Shown here: piece by piece, positions 1-7,904 of the stretch
Layout: the number at the start of each line of letters is the position of its first letter
Position numbering within the stretch: position 1 is the stretch's first letter
DNA from: GCA-2709075 sp964492555
Lineage (GTDB): Bacteria; Pseudomonadota; Alphaproteobacteria; MPNO01; UBA2964
NCBI GenBank assembly: GCA_964492555.1
Contig: CAZBKQ010000026.1
Coordinates: 1 to 36,990 of the forward strand
Length of the DNA: 36,990 nucleotides
Direction of reading: 5' to 3'
Position numbers and translations under genes: made by a program
Notes under the pieces: generated by a model
What the model was told of the DNA's origin: nothing
Seen by the model: only the letters and a program-made list of their open reading frames with translations
The model's database searches: none

Positions 1-14
1 TAATAAATGGTTAA

Positions 15-38
15 CGCGCCCCGTCGCATTGGGGCGCG
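15..38. terminator. GC-rich perfect hairpin, possible terminator of an upstream gene
   Basis: An 8-bp perfect inverted repeat (CGCGCCCC at 15-22, GGGGCGCG at 31-38) with an 8-base loop can be extended by one A-T pair. There is no T-run on either side, so it is not a textbook intrinsic terminator. It sits just ahead of the EF-hand gene and may end a gene lying to the left of the window or be part of a leader. Confidence 0.3.
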
Positions 39-83
39 TACCGCGGTTGGCGTGGTTGTGTTGAGCATTCTGTGGAGTATGCC

Positions 84-563
84 GTGGCGTGTAACCTTTT
101 CCGGCCTTCAGCTGTCTTTCTGTTGTTGACGGCGGGGCTGTTTCCTCTTTCATCGGCGGCGCAGGACGCACGCAAGGCAGCGGCGGCGAAGACCGTTGTC
201 ACGTTGAACGACAAGGGCCGCGTGGGCGTACCGCGCCAGGGCGGCGTCGGCACATTGCCATGGGAAAAGCGCCTAAAGAAATTCTATCAGCGGCAAGACG
301 GCATATTTCGAGCGCCCAGGATCGGTTTGCCCCGTGTCGGCGGCAAGGACCCGCTGTCGATATTGGGCCTTAAACGCCACACGCCTAACGATTTGCTGCC
401 CAAGGATCAGCAGCCATTAGAAGAACCGGTTTTCGAACCCCATGTCGCGGGGCTGGACTCGAATGGCGATGGCGGGGTTAGCCGGAGCGAGTATTTCGGC
501 AACAAACTCCGTTTTGGAGGGTTGAACACGCGGACTCAATTTCGTCAGCGGCGTCATATATAG
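84..563 (+). CDS. Small secreted EF-hand protein, C-terminal half cut off by an in-frame TAG
   Basis: The N-terminus has a hydrophobic export signal (AVFLLLTAGLFPLSSAAQ), so the product is probably periplasmic or secreted. The middle is basic and proline-rich with no domain I recognise. Near the C-terminus is a perfect 12-residue EF-hand calcium loop, DSNGDGGVSRSE (bases 456-491), with Asp/Asn/Asp at positions 1, 3 and 5, Gly at 6 and Glu at 12. I prefer the GTG at 84 because GGAG at 74-77 lies six bases upstream; a GTG at 72 is the alternative. Translation ends at TAG 561-563, but the same frame continues with a second EF loop up to 656. Proteins of this kind normally carry paired EF hands, so this is probably a nonsense-interrupted gene or a sequencing error. 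The in vivo role is unknown. Confidence 0.6.
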   Translation: MACNLFRPSAVFLLLTAGLFPLSSAAQDARKAAAAKTVVTLNDKGRVGVPRQGGVGTLPWEKRLKKFYQRQDGIFRAPRIGLPRVGGKDPLSILGLKRHTPNDLLPKDQQPLEEPVFEPHVAGLDSNGDGGVSRSEYFGNKLRFGGLNTRTQFRQRRHI

Positions 564-656
564 CGTATGACAAACCAGTTCCGTAGTGCGGACGTCAACC
601 GGGACGGAAGAGTTACCGCCGACGAGCTTTACCGGACCGGCCAGACGCGGTTTTAG
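564..656 (+). pseudogene. Orphaned second EF-hand of the preceding gene
   Basis: Reading on in the same frame after the TAG at 561-563 gives a 30-residue stretch beginning at ATG 567 and ending at TAG 654-656. It contains a perfect EF loop, DVNRDGRVTADE (591-626). The spacing from the end of the first loop to the start of the second is 33 codons, including the stop, which is normal for two EF hands in one protein. There is no Shine-Dalgarno sequence ahead of ATG 567, so independent translation is unlikely. A single substitution, for example CAG to TAG, would explain the break. Its stop overlaps the tldD stop on the other strand. Confidence 0.6.
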
Positions 657-2086
657 GCCGCCGTCCCGCCAACCGTCAGATCGTTAACCAGAAGCGTCGG
701 CTGTCCGACGCCGACGGGCACGCCCTGACCATCCTTACCGCAGGTGCCGATCCCGGGGTCGAGTTCCAGATCGTTGCCGATCATTGAAACCCGGGTCAGC
801 ACGTCCGGTCCGTTGCCGATCAACGTGGCGCCCTTGACCGGCGCGCCGATCTTGCCGTCCTCGATCAGATAGGCCTCTGAAGCGCTGAAAACGAACTTGC
901 CCGATGTGATGTCGACCTGACCGCCGCCGAAATTGACTGCATAGAGGCCTCTCTTGACCGAAGACAGGATTTCTTCCGGTTCCTTGTCGCCGGCCAGCAT
1001 ATAGGTATTGGTCATACGCGGCATCGGCGCGCAGGCGAAGCTTTCACGTCTCCCGTTTCCGGTGGGCGCGACCCCCATCAGCCGGGCATTCTGGCGGTCT
1101 TGCATATAGCCCTTCAGAATGCCGTCTTCGATCAGCACCGCGCGCCCGGTGGGGGTACCCTCGTCATCAACGGTCAGCGATCCGCGCCGGTCGGCGATAT
1201 TGCCTTCATCGACCACGGTGACCCCTTCCGATGCGACACGTTCGCCCAGCAAACCGGCGAAGGCGGAGGTTTTCTTGCGATTAAAATCGCCTTCCAGCCC
1301 GTGCCCGATCGCTTCATGCAGCAGCACGCCCGGCCAGCCGGGGCCGAGGACCACATCCATCTCTCCCGCCGGGGCATCGATGGATTCCAGATTGACCAGC
1401 GCCTGACGCAGCGCTTCGCGCGTCTGTTCCCGCCAGGCATCGGGCCGGATGAATTCGGCATAGGACACGCGCCCGCCGACCCCGTGGCCGCCGGTTTCCA
1501 TCCGGTCGCCATCGGCGACCACAACTGAAACATTGAGCCGGACCAGCGGGCGGATATCGGCAACCCGCATCCCGTCGGCGCGGATGATCTGCACCGCCTG
1601 CCATTCGCCCGACAGCATCGCGGTGACCTGGGCGATACGCGGGTCGAGCGAACGGGCATAGGCATCAATGTCGGAAAGCAGCTTTACCTTCTCTTCAAAG
1701 GGAATTTCGTCAAGCGGATTGATATCGGCGTACAGCGCTGCGTTGGTCGCCGCCGGCGCGGGCGCGGCTTCGCCGGCATGGCCCGAACGGACGGCGGATA
1801 CGGTCGCCGCCGCGCGCCGGATCGCGGCTTCGGACATTTCGGTAGCGTGCGAATAGGCGGCGGTTTCTCCCGCTATGGCGCGAAGACCGAAGCCCTGGCT
1901 GGCATCGAAAGACGCGTTACGCAGCCTTCCGTCATCGAAGGCGAGGCTTTCGCTTTGCCGGTATTCCAGAAACAATTCGCCATCATCCAGCCCCGACAAT
2001 GTATCGTTTACGATTCCCTCGATTCGGACTCGGTCGAGGCCGTTTCTCTCGAAAAATAAAGTATCTGTGCGGGCAAGATCGGTCAC
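653..2086 (-). CDS. tldD: Metalloprotease TldD
   Basis: This is a cytosolic zinc peptidase subunit of the TldD/PmbA (TldE) family. In other bacteria the TldD/TldE heterodimer degrades unfolded peptides and matures some modified peptides such as microcin B17. The zinc-binding motif HEAIGH is at residues 257-262, followed by the conserved EGDFNRKKTSAFAG stretch. At 477 residues it has the normal family length. The start is GTG at 2086, with AAGGA about ten bases upstream on the minus strand. The partner gene pmbA is not in this window. It is transcribed away from the oxidase operon, and its stop meets the EF-hand remnant tail to tail. Identity is secure; the physiological substrate here is unknown. 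Confidence 0.93.
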   Translation of the reverse strand: MTDLARTDTLFFERNGLDRVRIEGIVNDTLSGLDDGELFLEYRQSESLAFDDGRLRNASFDASQGFGLRAIAGETAAYSHATEMSEAAIRRAAATVSAVRSGHAGEAAPAPAATNAALYADINPLDEIPFEEKVKLLSDIDAYARSLDPRIAQVTAMLSGEWQAVQIIRADGMRVADIRPLVRLNVSVVVADGDRMETGGHGVGGRVSYAEFIRPDAWREQTREALRQALVNLESIDAPAGEMDVVLGPGWPGVLLHEAIGHGLEGDFNRKKTSAFAGLLGERVASEGVTVVDEGNIADRRGSLTVDDEGTPTGRAVLIEDGILKGYMQDRQNARLMGVAPTGNGRRESFACAPMPRMTNTYMLAGDKEPEEILSSVKRGLYAVNFGGGQVDITSGKFVFSASEAYLIEDGKIGAPVKGATLIGNGPDVLTRVSMIGNDLELDPGIGTCGKDGQGVPVGVGQPTLLVNDLTVGGTAA

Positions 2087-2402
2087 CGGAAATGTCCTTC
2101 GTGGCTTTGGTCACGGACAATATGGGGGCAATATCCCGTTCCGTCACCCGGAGAGGGCCGAAAATCGCATAAATTCAATGGATTGACGTCGGGCATGCGG
2201 CACGGCTGGATGGTTTGTCCGCTCGCTGCGACATACAGTCGCGACAGGGTATAACGCTGTGGGATTCCAAAGGGATGACGTTAGACTGCGCCATTCCCGG
2301 TGGTAGGTACCGCCGGGTTGTTAACACCTGCCTGGTGGTATAGCTTCCGCCCGGGAGGCCTGGTAACAGCCGGGTACAACATTCACTGACGTATAGAGAG
2401 CA
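2087..2402. promoter_or_regulatory. Divergent intergenic region between tldD and the coxB operon
   Basis: This 316-bp region has no ORF I would call a gene. It must hold the tldD promoter (minus) and probably the oxidase operon promoter (plus). The best plus-strand -10 candidate is TATAAC at 2250-2255, but the hexamer 17 bases upstream is a poor -35, so the assignment is weak. The half next to coxB contains a hairpin (2296-2317), the palindrome TGTTAACA (2319-2326) and the heptamer GGTGGTA twice, at 2299-2305 and 2334-2340, exactly 35 bp apart. Confidence 0.4.
2296..2322 (+). promoter_or_regulatory. Leader hairpin followed by TTGTT upstream of coxB
   Basis: CCCGGTGGT (2296-2304) pairs with ACCGCCGGG (2309-2317) over nine pairs with one G-U and a four-base loop, followed directly by TTGTT. 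If transcription starts upstream of it, this could act as an attenuator or a stabilising leader hairpin of the oxidase operon. It could equally be a weak terminator. The T-tract is short and interrupted. Confidence 0.35.
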
Positions 2403-3275
2403 ATGCGGTTGAGCAAATTTTTATTCGCTGCTGCGAGCCTGATAACCGGGCTTTCGGCGACCGGCGCAATGGCAGGCGCCGCGAACGACTGGCAGATGGG
2501 GTTTCAGGACGCGGCCACCGCGGTGATGAGCGACATCACCGATTTTCACAATCTGCTGCTGGTTATCATAACGTTGATCTCGATCTTCGTGCTGGTGCTG
2601 CTGGTGTACATCATGTGGCGCTTCAGCGCGTCGCGAAACCCGGTGCCCAGCAAGACGACGCACCATACGGCGCTGGAAATGATCTGGACGGTAGTGCCGG
2701 TCATTATTCTGGTTGTGATCGCGGTGCCGAGCTTCAAGCTGCTGTATTTCCAGGAGGTCGTCCCCAAGGCGGATATGACCATAAAGGCCACCGGTTACCA
2801 GTGGTACTGGTCTTATGAATATCCCGACCATGGCAATGTTTCTTTCGATGCCAACGTCGTCGATCTGCGCGCCCCGAGCATGAGCGCCGAAGACAAGAAG
2901 AAATGGCAGGCCAAGTTCGGGTCTAATTACAAACGGCTGCTGGATACCGACAACAGCGTTGTCGTGCCGGTGAATACGACCGTTCGGGTCCTTGTTACCG
3001 CCGGGGACGTTATTCACAACTGGGCGGTCCCGGCTTTTGGCATCAAAATGGATGGTGTTCCGGGCCGCGTAAATGAGACCTGGTTCAAGGCGGAAAAGAC
3101 CGGCACCTATTACGGCATGTGTTCCGAACTGTGCGGTACGCGTCATGGTTTTATGCCGATCCGCGTAGATGTCGTTTCCAAGGCCGATTTCGAAGGCTGG
3201 GTGAAGAAACAGGCCGCCGCCAATGGCGACGCGCCGTCATCAAAAGTCGCTAACCTGATCAATCAGACCCGCTGA
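2403..3275 (+). CDS. coxB: Cytochrome c oxidase subunit II
   Basis: This subunit accepts electrons from cytochrome c through the binuclear CuA centre and passes them to subunit I. The N-terminus is a cleavable signal (MRLSKFLFAAASLITGLSA), followed by two membrane helices around residues 45-65 and 90-115, and then a periplasmic cupredoxin domain. CuA ligands are visible: His205 (VIHNWAV) and the CSELCGTRHGFM motif with Cys240, Cys244, His248 and Met251. The aromatic electron-entry patch YQWYWSYEY lies just after the second helix. At 290 residues the length is typical for the alphaproteobacterial protein. It is the first gene of the operon; ctaD starts 22 bases downstream. The ctaC symbol is also used for this gene. 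Confidence 0.97.
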   Translation: MRLSKFLFAAASLITGLSATGAMAGAANDWQMGFQDAATAVMSDITDFHNLLLVIITLISIFVLVLLVYIMWRFSASRNPVPSKTTHHTALEMIWTVVPVIILVVIAVPSFKLLYFQEVVPKADMTIKATGYQWYWSYEYPDHGNVSFDANVVDLRAPSMSAEDKKKWQAKFGSNYKRLLDTDNSVVVPVNTTVRVLVTAGDVIHNWAVPAFGIKMDGVPGRVNETWFKAEKTGTYYGMCSELCGTRHGFMPIRVDVVSKADFEGWVKKQAAANGDAPSSKVANLINQTR

Positions 3276-3297
3276 GTTAAGAGGGGCGAGTAATAAA

Positions 3298-4905
3298 ATG
3301 AGCAACGCAGAAACCGCACACGGTCACGACGACCATCACCCCACGGGCTGGAAACGTTACGCCTATTCGACGAATCACAAGGATATCGGCACGATGTATC
3401 TGATCTTCGCCATTGTGGCGGGGATCATCGGCATGGTTATGTCGATTCTTTTCCGGATGGAATTGGCCGAACCCGGCAGTCAGGTGCTCGGCGGCGACCA
3501 CCATATGTATAACGTGCTGATAACGGCGCATGGTCTGATCATGGTCTTTTTCATGGTCATGCCGGCGATGATCGGCGGGTTCGGGAACTGGATTGTGCCG
3601 CTGCAGATCGGCGCGCCCGATATGGCCTTTCCGCGTATGAATAATATCAGCTTCTGGCTGCTGGTGCCGTCTTTCCTGCTGCTCATGGCCACGCCTTTTG
3701 TAGAGGGTGTTGCCGGTGGTGACGGTGTTGGTACCGGCTGGACGGTTTATGCGCCGTTGAGCAGTGCATTGGGTCACCCGGGACCGGCGGTCGACCTTGC
3801 GATCTTCAGCCTGCATCTCGCGGGCGCTTCCTCCATTCTGGGCGCGGTCAACTTTATTACGACGATCCTGAATATGCGGGCGCCGGGCATGACCTTGCAC
3901 AAGATGCCGCTTTTCGTCTGGTCAATTCTGGTCACGGCCTTCCTGCTGCTGCTGTCCCTGCCGGTTCTGGCGGGCGCCATCACCATGCTGCTGACCGACC
4001 GGAATTTCGGGACGACCTTCTTTGATCCCGCCGGTGGCGGTGACCCGATTCTCTACCAGCATCTGTTCTGGTTCTTCGGACATCCGGAAGTCTACATCCT
4101 GATCCTGCCGGGTTTCGGTATCATCAGCCAGGTTGTTTCGACTTTCTCGCGGAAGCCTGTGTTCGGCTATCTCGGCATGGCCTATGCCATGGTCGCGATC
4201 GGCTTTGTCGGCTTCATCGTCTGGGCGCATCACATGTACACGGTGGGGCTGGATGTCGATACCAAGGCCTATTTCACGGCGGCGACGATGGTCATCGCGG
4301 TGCCGACGGGCGTGAAGATCTTCAGCTGGCTCGCCACGATGTGGGGCGGATCGATTGAATTCAAGACCCCGATGTTGTGGGCTTGCGGCTTTATCTTCCT
4401 GTTCACCGTCGGCGGTGTCACCGGTGTGGTATTGGCCAATGCGGGTATGGATACCGCGCTTCATGACACATACTATGTGGTGGCGCATTTCCACTATGTG
4501 CTGTCGCTGGGAGCGGTATTCGCGATTTTCGCCGGGTTCTATTTCTGGCTGCCGAAAATGTGCGGCCGGCAATATCCGGAGGGACTGGCGAAGCTGCATT
4601 TCTGGATCACCTTCATCGGTGTGAACCTCACCTTCTTCCCGCAGCACTTCCTGGGCCTGGCGGGAATGCCGCGGCGTATTCCGGATTATCCGGATGCCTA
4701 TGCGGGGTGGAATATGATTTCGTCTTATGGGTCCTATATTTCGGCCTTCGGCGTTCTGATATTCCTGTTCATCGTCTGGCGGACCTTTACCGCCGGTGAA
4801 AAGGCGGCCGAGAATCCGTGGGGTGAGGGCGCAACGACACTTGAATGGACTTTGCCGTCTCCGCCGGCTTTCCATTCCTATGACGAATTGCCTGAAATCA
4901 AGTAA
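3298..4905 (+). CDS. ctaD: Cytochrome c oxidase subunit I (aa3-type)
   Basis: This is the catalytic haem-copper subunit that reduces oxygen to water and pumps protons. Twelve membrane helices are expected. Ligands can be placed directly: His78 and His399 for low-spin haem a, His397 for haem a3, and His262, His311 and His312 for CuB. HPEVY places the cross-linked Tyr at 266. K-channel residues Thr337 and Lys340 are in VPTGVK, so this is an A-type oxidase. HDTYYVVAHFHYV is present at 389-401. At 535 residues it has the usual length. A purine-rich site (GAGGGGCGAG) precedes ATG 3298. Neighbouring haem and copper assembly genes agree with an aa3 enzyme. Confidence 0.98.
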   Translation: MSNAETAHGHDDHHPTGWKRYAYSTNHKDIGTMYLIFAIVAGIIGMVMSILFRMELAEPGSQVLGGDHHMYNVLITAHGLIMVFFMVMPAMIGGFGNWIVPLQIGAPDMAFPRMNNISFWLLVPSFLLLMATPFVEGVAGGDGVGTGWTVYAPLSSALGHPGPAVDLAIFSLHLAGASSILGAVNFITTILNMRAPGMTLHKMPLFVWSILVTAFLLLLSLPVLAGAITMLLTDRNFGTTFFDPAGGGDPILYQHLFWFFGHPEVYILILPGFGIISQVVSTFSRKPVFGYLGMAYAMVAIGFVGFIVWAHHMYTVGLDVDTKAYFTAATMVIAVPTGVKIFSWLATMWGGSIEFKTPMLWACGFIFLFTVGGVTGVVLANAGMDTALHDTYYVVAHFHYVLSLGAVFAIFAGFYFWLPKMCGRQYPEGLAKLHFWITFIGVNLTFFPQHFLGLAGMPRRIPDYPDAYAGWNMISSYGSYISAFGVLIFLFIVWRTFTAGEKAAENPWGEGATTLEWTLPSPPAFHSYDELPEIK

Positions 4906-4938
4906 TCGGCTGGTTCTTCAGACCTTGGCGGGAATATT

Positions 4939-5862
4939 GTGAGCGAACAACGGGCCAATATCGGGTATCCGGGTGTTGCCGCCGCCTATGGCGACGGCGG
5001 TGCGGTCTCGGATTATGTGGCGCTGCTGAAACCGCGCGTCATGTCGCTTGTCGTCTTTACGGCGCTGGCGGGCATGTATATGGCGCCGGGTTCGCTGCAT
5101 CCGTTTGTGGCGTTCTGCGGCGTGCTGTGTATAGCGGTCGCCGCGGGGGCCTCGGGCGCCATCAATATGTGGTATGACCGCGATATCGACGCAATCATGT
5201 CGCGCACCAGGGAACGTCCGATCCCGGCGGGACGTCTTGATCACGGAACCGCGCTCGCTTTCGGCAATACATTGGCCGTCGGTGCCGTCGCCATTATGGG
5301 GCTCTGCGTCAACTGGCAGGCGGCGGCGTTGCTTGCCTTCACGATCTTCTTCTACGTCTTTATCTACACGGTCTGGCTCAAACGCCGGACGCCGCAGAAT
5401 ATCGTTATCGGCGGTGCGGCCGGTGCTTTCCCACCGATGGTTGGCTGGGCGGCTGTGACGGGTGATATTTCGCTCGGCTCCGTCGTTCTGTTCGCCATTA
5501 TTTTTATGTGGACGCCACCGCATTTCTGGGCGTTGTCGCTCTACCGGCGCGGCGATTATGAAAAGGCCGGCGTGCCCATGTTGCCGGTTGTCGCGGGTGA
5601 GGGCGAAACGCGAAAGCAGATTCTGATCTATACGCTGATCCTCGCGCCGCTTGGCATGACCCCCGCGTTTGTCGGAATGACCAGTTGGGCCTATGGCGCC
5701 ATCGCCGGTCTCATGGGGCTGGTCTTTATCGGCTTGGCCATCCGGATCATCACGGAAAAATCCGAAAGAGCCGCGCGCCGGACATTCAGTTTTTCCCTTC
5801 TTTATCTCTTTGTGCTGTTTGCCGCGATGATTGCCGATCGCGCTGTGGGCCTGTCGGGCTGA
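4939..5862 (+). CDS. ctaB: Protohaem IX farnesyltransferase (haem O synthase)
   Basis: This UbiA-superfamily membrane prenyltransferase attaches farnesyl to haem b, giving haem o, the precursor of the haem a used by CtaD. The first aspartate-rich motif NMWYDRDIDAIMSRTRERP begins at Asn76, with Asp80 and Asp84, followed by PIPAGRL. A second conserved loop, MWTPPHFWALSLYRR, includes the family's haem-binding histidine region. About nine membrane helices are apparent over 307 residues. The start is GTG at 4939, since the next ATG in frame lies inside the first helix. The gene follows ctaD by 33 bases and is also named cyoE. Confidence 0.96.
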   Translation: MSEQRANIGYPGVAAAYGDGGAVSDYVALLKPRVMSLVVFTALAGMYMAPGSLHPFVAFCGVLCIAVAAGASGAINMWYDRDIDAIMSRTRERPIPAGRLDHGTALAFGNTLAVGAVAIMGLCVNWQAAALLAFTIFFYVFIYTVWLKRRTPQNIVIGGAAGAFPPMVGWAAVTGDISLGSVVLFAIIFMWTPPHFWALSLYRRGDYEKAGVPMLPVVAGEGETRKQILIYTLILAPLGMTPAFVGMTSWAYGAIAGLMGLVFIGLAIRIITEKSERAARRTFSFSLLYLFVLFAAMIADRAVGLSG

Positions 5863-5863
5863 G

Positions 5864-6004
5864 ATGACGGCGGTAGCGATGAAACTGACAGACGAGCAAC
5901 AGCGCAGACGCCGCAACCGCAATATCGCCATTCTGGCGGTTTTGCTGGGGCTGGTCGGGTTGTTTTACGGCATTACCGTAATCAAGTTTTCCGGGGCGGC
6001 TTGA
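5864..6004 (+). CDS. 46-residue single-helix protein of the oxidase operon (CoxF-like)
   Basis: A short reading frame fills the space between ctaB and ctaG. It starts one base after the ctaB stop and ends one base before the ctaG ATG. It encodes a basic N-terminus (KLTDEQQRRRRNRN) followed by one membrane helix (IAILAVLLGLVGLFYGITVI). This topology and location match the small CoxF-type proteins found between ctaB and ctaG in many alphaproteobacterial oxidase operons; their exact role is unclear, with assembly the usual suggestion. An alternative start is ATG 5879. Tight coupling on both sides argues that it is a real gene. It is easily missed because of its length. Confidence 0.8.
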   Translation: MTAVAMKLTDEQQRRRRNRNIAILAVLLGLVGLFYGITVIKFSGAA

Positions 6005-6005
6005 G

Positions 6006-6611
6006 ATGATCAGGAACGCCGCGAAATTCAGAACCGTTTGCGGGCTTGCTCTCATCCTTGCCGTGATGACCGGACTGACCAGCTATTCTGTGACGTTGTA
6101 TGAGCTGTTCTGCGACATCACGGGCTATGGCGGGACGACGCAACGCGCCGATGCGCCGGCGGACAGGATTCTAGATCGCAAGATCACGGTTCAATTTAAC
6201 GCCGATGTGAATGCCCAGCTCGATTGGGATTTTGAGCCGGCTCAGCGCCAGGTCGAACTGCGTGTCGGTGAAAAAGGACTGGCCTTTTATCGCGCGAGAT
6301 CGACGGCGACGGTGCCGGTCAACGGTACGGCGACCTTCAATGTCACTCCGAACAAGGCCGGCCTCTATTTCGTCAAGGTCGAATGTTTCTGCTTTACCGA
6401 GCAGACCCTTGAGCCCGGTCAGGCTGTCGATATGCCGGTGCAGTTCTACATCGATCCGGAGATCGCCAATGACCGCAATCTCGATGAGGTCGAAACGATC
6501 ACGCTGTCATACACGTTTTTTCGCACCGCCGCGCAAAAGTCTGCGGGCGGGGCACAAGCCGCCATTTCGGGTGGCGAGAATAGCGCTTCGACGCGCCGCA
6601 CCGTAAACTGA
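6006..6611 (+). CDS. ctaG: Cytochrome c oxidase assembly protein CtaG (Cox11-type copper chaperone)
   Basis: Cox11/CtaG delivers copper to the CuB site of subunit I. The protein has one N-terminal membrane helix (about residues 8-32, including the start of the periplasmic LYELFCDITGYGG motif) and a periplasmic immunoglobulin-like domain. The copper-binding CFCF motif is at Cys127 and Cys129 (VECFCFTEQTL), followed by the conserved MPVQFYIDPE stretch. At 201 residues it has the usual length. It begins one base after the small ORF stop and lies 30 bases before coxC, so it is part of the same transcript. Confidence 0.95.
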   Translation: MIRNAAKFRTVCGLALILAVMTGLTSYSVTLYELFCDITGYGGTTQRADAPADRILDRKITVQFNADVNAQLDWDFEPAQRQVELRVGEKGLAFYRARSTATVPVNGTATFNVTPNKAGLYFVKVECFCFTEQTLEPGQAVDMPVQFYIDPEIANDRNLDEVETITLSYTFFRTAAQKSAGGAQAAISGGENSASTRRTVN

Positions 6612-6641
6612 GCTTTAGATTTAGGAACAGGGACAAGGGAA

Positions 6642-7502
6642 ATGGTTGCACCTGCTGATAGTTCAAACGCCCACGCCGCGGAACATAAACATCCGTGGCA
6701 TCTGGTTGATCCCAGCCCGTGGCCGATCCTCGGCGCGCTGTCGGGCGGCATCCTCGCCGTCGGCGCGGTAATTTATATGCAAGAGGGCGGCCCATGGCTT
6801 ATGGCTCTTGGTTTGCTGGGCGTTCTCGGCGTCATGGCGGCCTGGTTCGCCGACGTCGTCAAGGAAGCGACCCATCAGGGCTATCATACCCGCCCGGTCC
6901 AGATCAGCATGCGCTATGGCATGGTCCTGTTTATCGCGTCAGAGGTGATGTTCTTCGTTGCCTGGTTCTGGGCCTATTTCAATGCCGCCTTGTTCCCCCC
7001 GGAACAGATCAATTCCACTTGGCCGCCGCCGGGTATTCAGACCTTCAACCCGTGGGATTTGCCGTTCCTCAATACGCTGATCCTGCTGACCTCCGGCGTC
7101 ACGGTGACCTGGGCGCATCACGCGCTGCTTGAAGGAAACAAAAAACACCTGCTCCAGGGGTTAGGTCTGACGATTATGCTCGGCATCGTCTTCTCTTTCG
7201 TGCAGGCTTATGAATACAGCCATGCCGCTTTCAGCTTCGCGTTCGAAGAAGGTACGCCGGGCAAGGGCGGTATCTATCCGACGACGTTCTACATGGCGAC
7301 GGGTTTCCATGGCTTCCATGTGATCGTCGGTACGATCTTCCTGATCGTCTGTTACTTCCGCGCGCGCAAGGATCATTTCAAAACTGATCATCATTTCGGG
7401 TTCGAGGCGGCGGCCTGGTACTGGCATTTTGTCGATGTCGTCTGGCTGTTCCTCTTTGTGTGCATCTATTGGTGGGGTGCCGGCACGCCGGCGGCTCATT
7501 AA
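6642..7502 (+). CDS. coxC: Cytochrome c oxidase subunit III
   Basis: Subunit III is the third core subunit. It has no metal centre and protects the enzyme during turnover. The sequence has the expected seven helices. Family signatures include the opening HPWHLVDPSPWP, the segment RYGMVLFIASEVMFFVAWFW, and the C-terminal HFGFEAAAWYWHFVDVVWLF. At 286 residues it is normal for alphaproteobacteria. ACAAGGGAA lies just ahead of ATG 6642. It closes the structural part of the operon and is followed within 20 bases by the DUF983 gene. The ctaE symbol is also used. Confidence 0.97.
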   Translation: MVAPADSSNAHAAEHKHPWHLVDPSPWPILGALSGGILAVGAVIYMQEGGPWLMALGLLGVLGVMAAWFADVVKEATHQGYHTRPVQISMRYGMVLFIASEVMFFVAWFWAYFNAALFPPEQINSTWPPPGIQTFNPWDLPFLNTLILLTSGVTVTWAHHALLEGNKKHLLQGLGLTIMLGIVFSFVQAYEYSHAAFSFAFEEGTPGKGGIYPTTFYMATGFHGFHVIVGTIFLIVCYFRARKDHFKTDHHFGFEAAAWYWHFVDVVWLFLFVCIYWWGAGTPAAH

Positions 7503-7520
7503 GGCCGGGATATCGGGGCG

Positions 7521-7904
7521 ATGAACGGCGATCCCGTATCGCCCCGCCACTGGCCCACCGTTCCGCCGTCAAGGGCGGGGCTGGGATGCAAATGTCCGCG
7601 CTGCGGGATTGGCCCCCTGTATGACGGGTTGCTGACGATCAAATCGAAATGCGCCCATTGCGGGCTGGATCTTTCGGTCCACGATACCGGGGATGGCGCA
7701 TCGGTTTTTGTGATCTTTATTCTCGGCTTTCTGGTGGTGCCGCTTGCGCTCTGGTTCGAAGCCGCCGTTGAACCCGAAATCTGGGTGCATCTTTTGATCT
7801 GGCCGCCTGTGATTATTGCGCTGGGCCTCGCTTTTTTGCGGCCCGTAAAGGCTACTCTGGTCGCGCTTCACTTCAAGAATCTGCGTCACAAATACGATGA
7901 GTAG
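7521..7904 (+). CDS. DUF983 family membrane protein with an N-terminal zinc ribbon
   Basis: The N-terminal part carries two CxxC pairs (Cys25/Cys28 in CPRC, Cys44/Cys47 in CAHC), typical of a small zinc ribbon. Two hydrophobic helices follow (about 60-80 and 88-107). DUF983 proteins are commonly found between coxC and surf1 in alphaproteobacteria; their biochemical role has not been settled as far as I know. The position suggests a part in oxidase assembly, but that is inference. Its stop overlaps the surf1 start by eight bases (ATGAGTAG), which indicates translational coupling. Confidence 0.88.
   Translation: MNGDPVSPRHWPTVPPSRAGLGCKCPRCGIGPLYDGLLTIKSKCAHCGLDLSVHDTGDGASVFVIFILGFLVVPLALWFEAAVEPEIWVHLLIWPPVIIALGLAFLRPVKATLVALHFKNLRHKYDE

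Noticed and set aside
567..656. Independent small EF-hand gene starting at ATG 567
   Set aside because: No ribosome site precedes it, and it continues the frame and domain pattern of the upstream ORF. A broken single gene explains it better.
3922..4875. 317-codon minus-strand ORF inside ctaD, and a similar 337-codon ORF at 4918-5931 opposite ctaB
   Set aside because: They are antisense to unmistakable oxidase genes. Their translations are rich in Arg, His and Gln with no domain or signal, the usual result of high GC at third codon positions.
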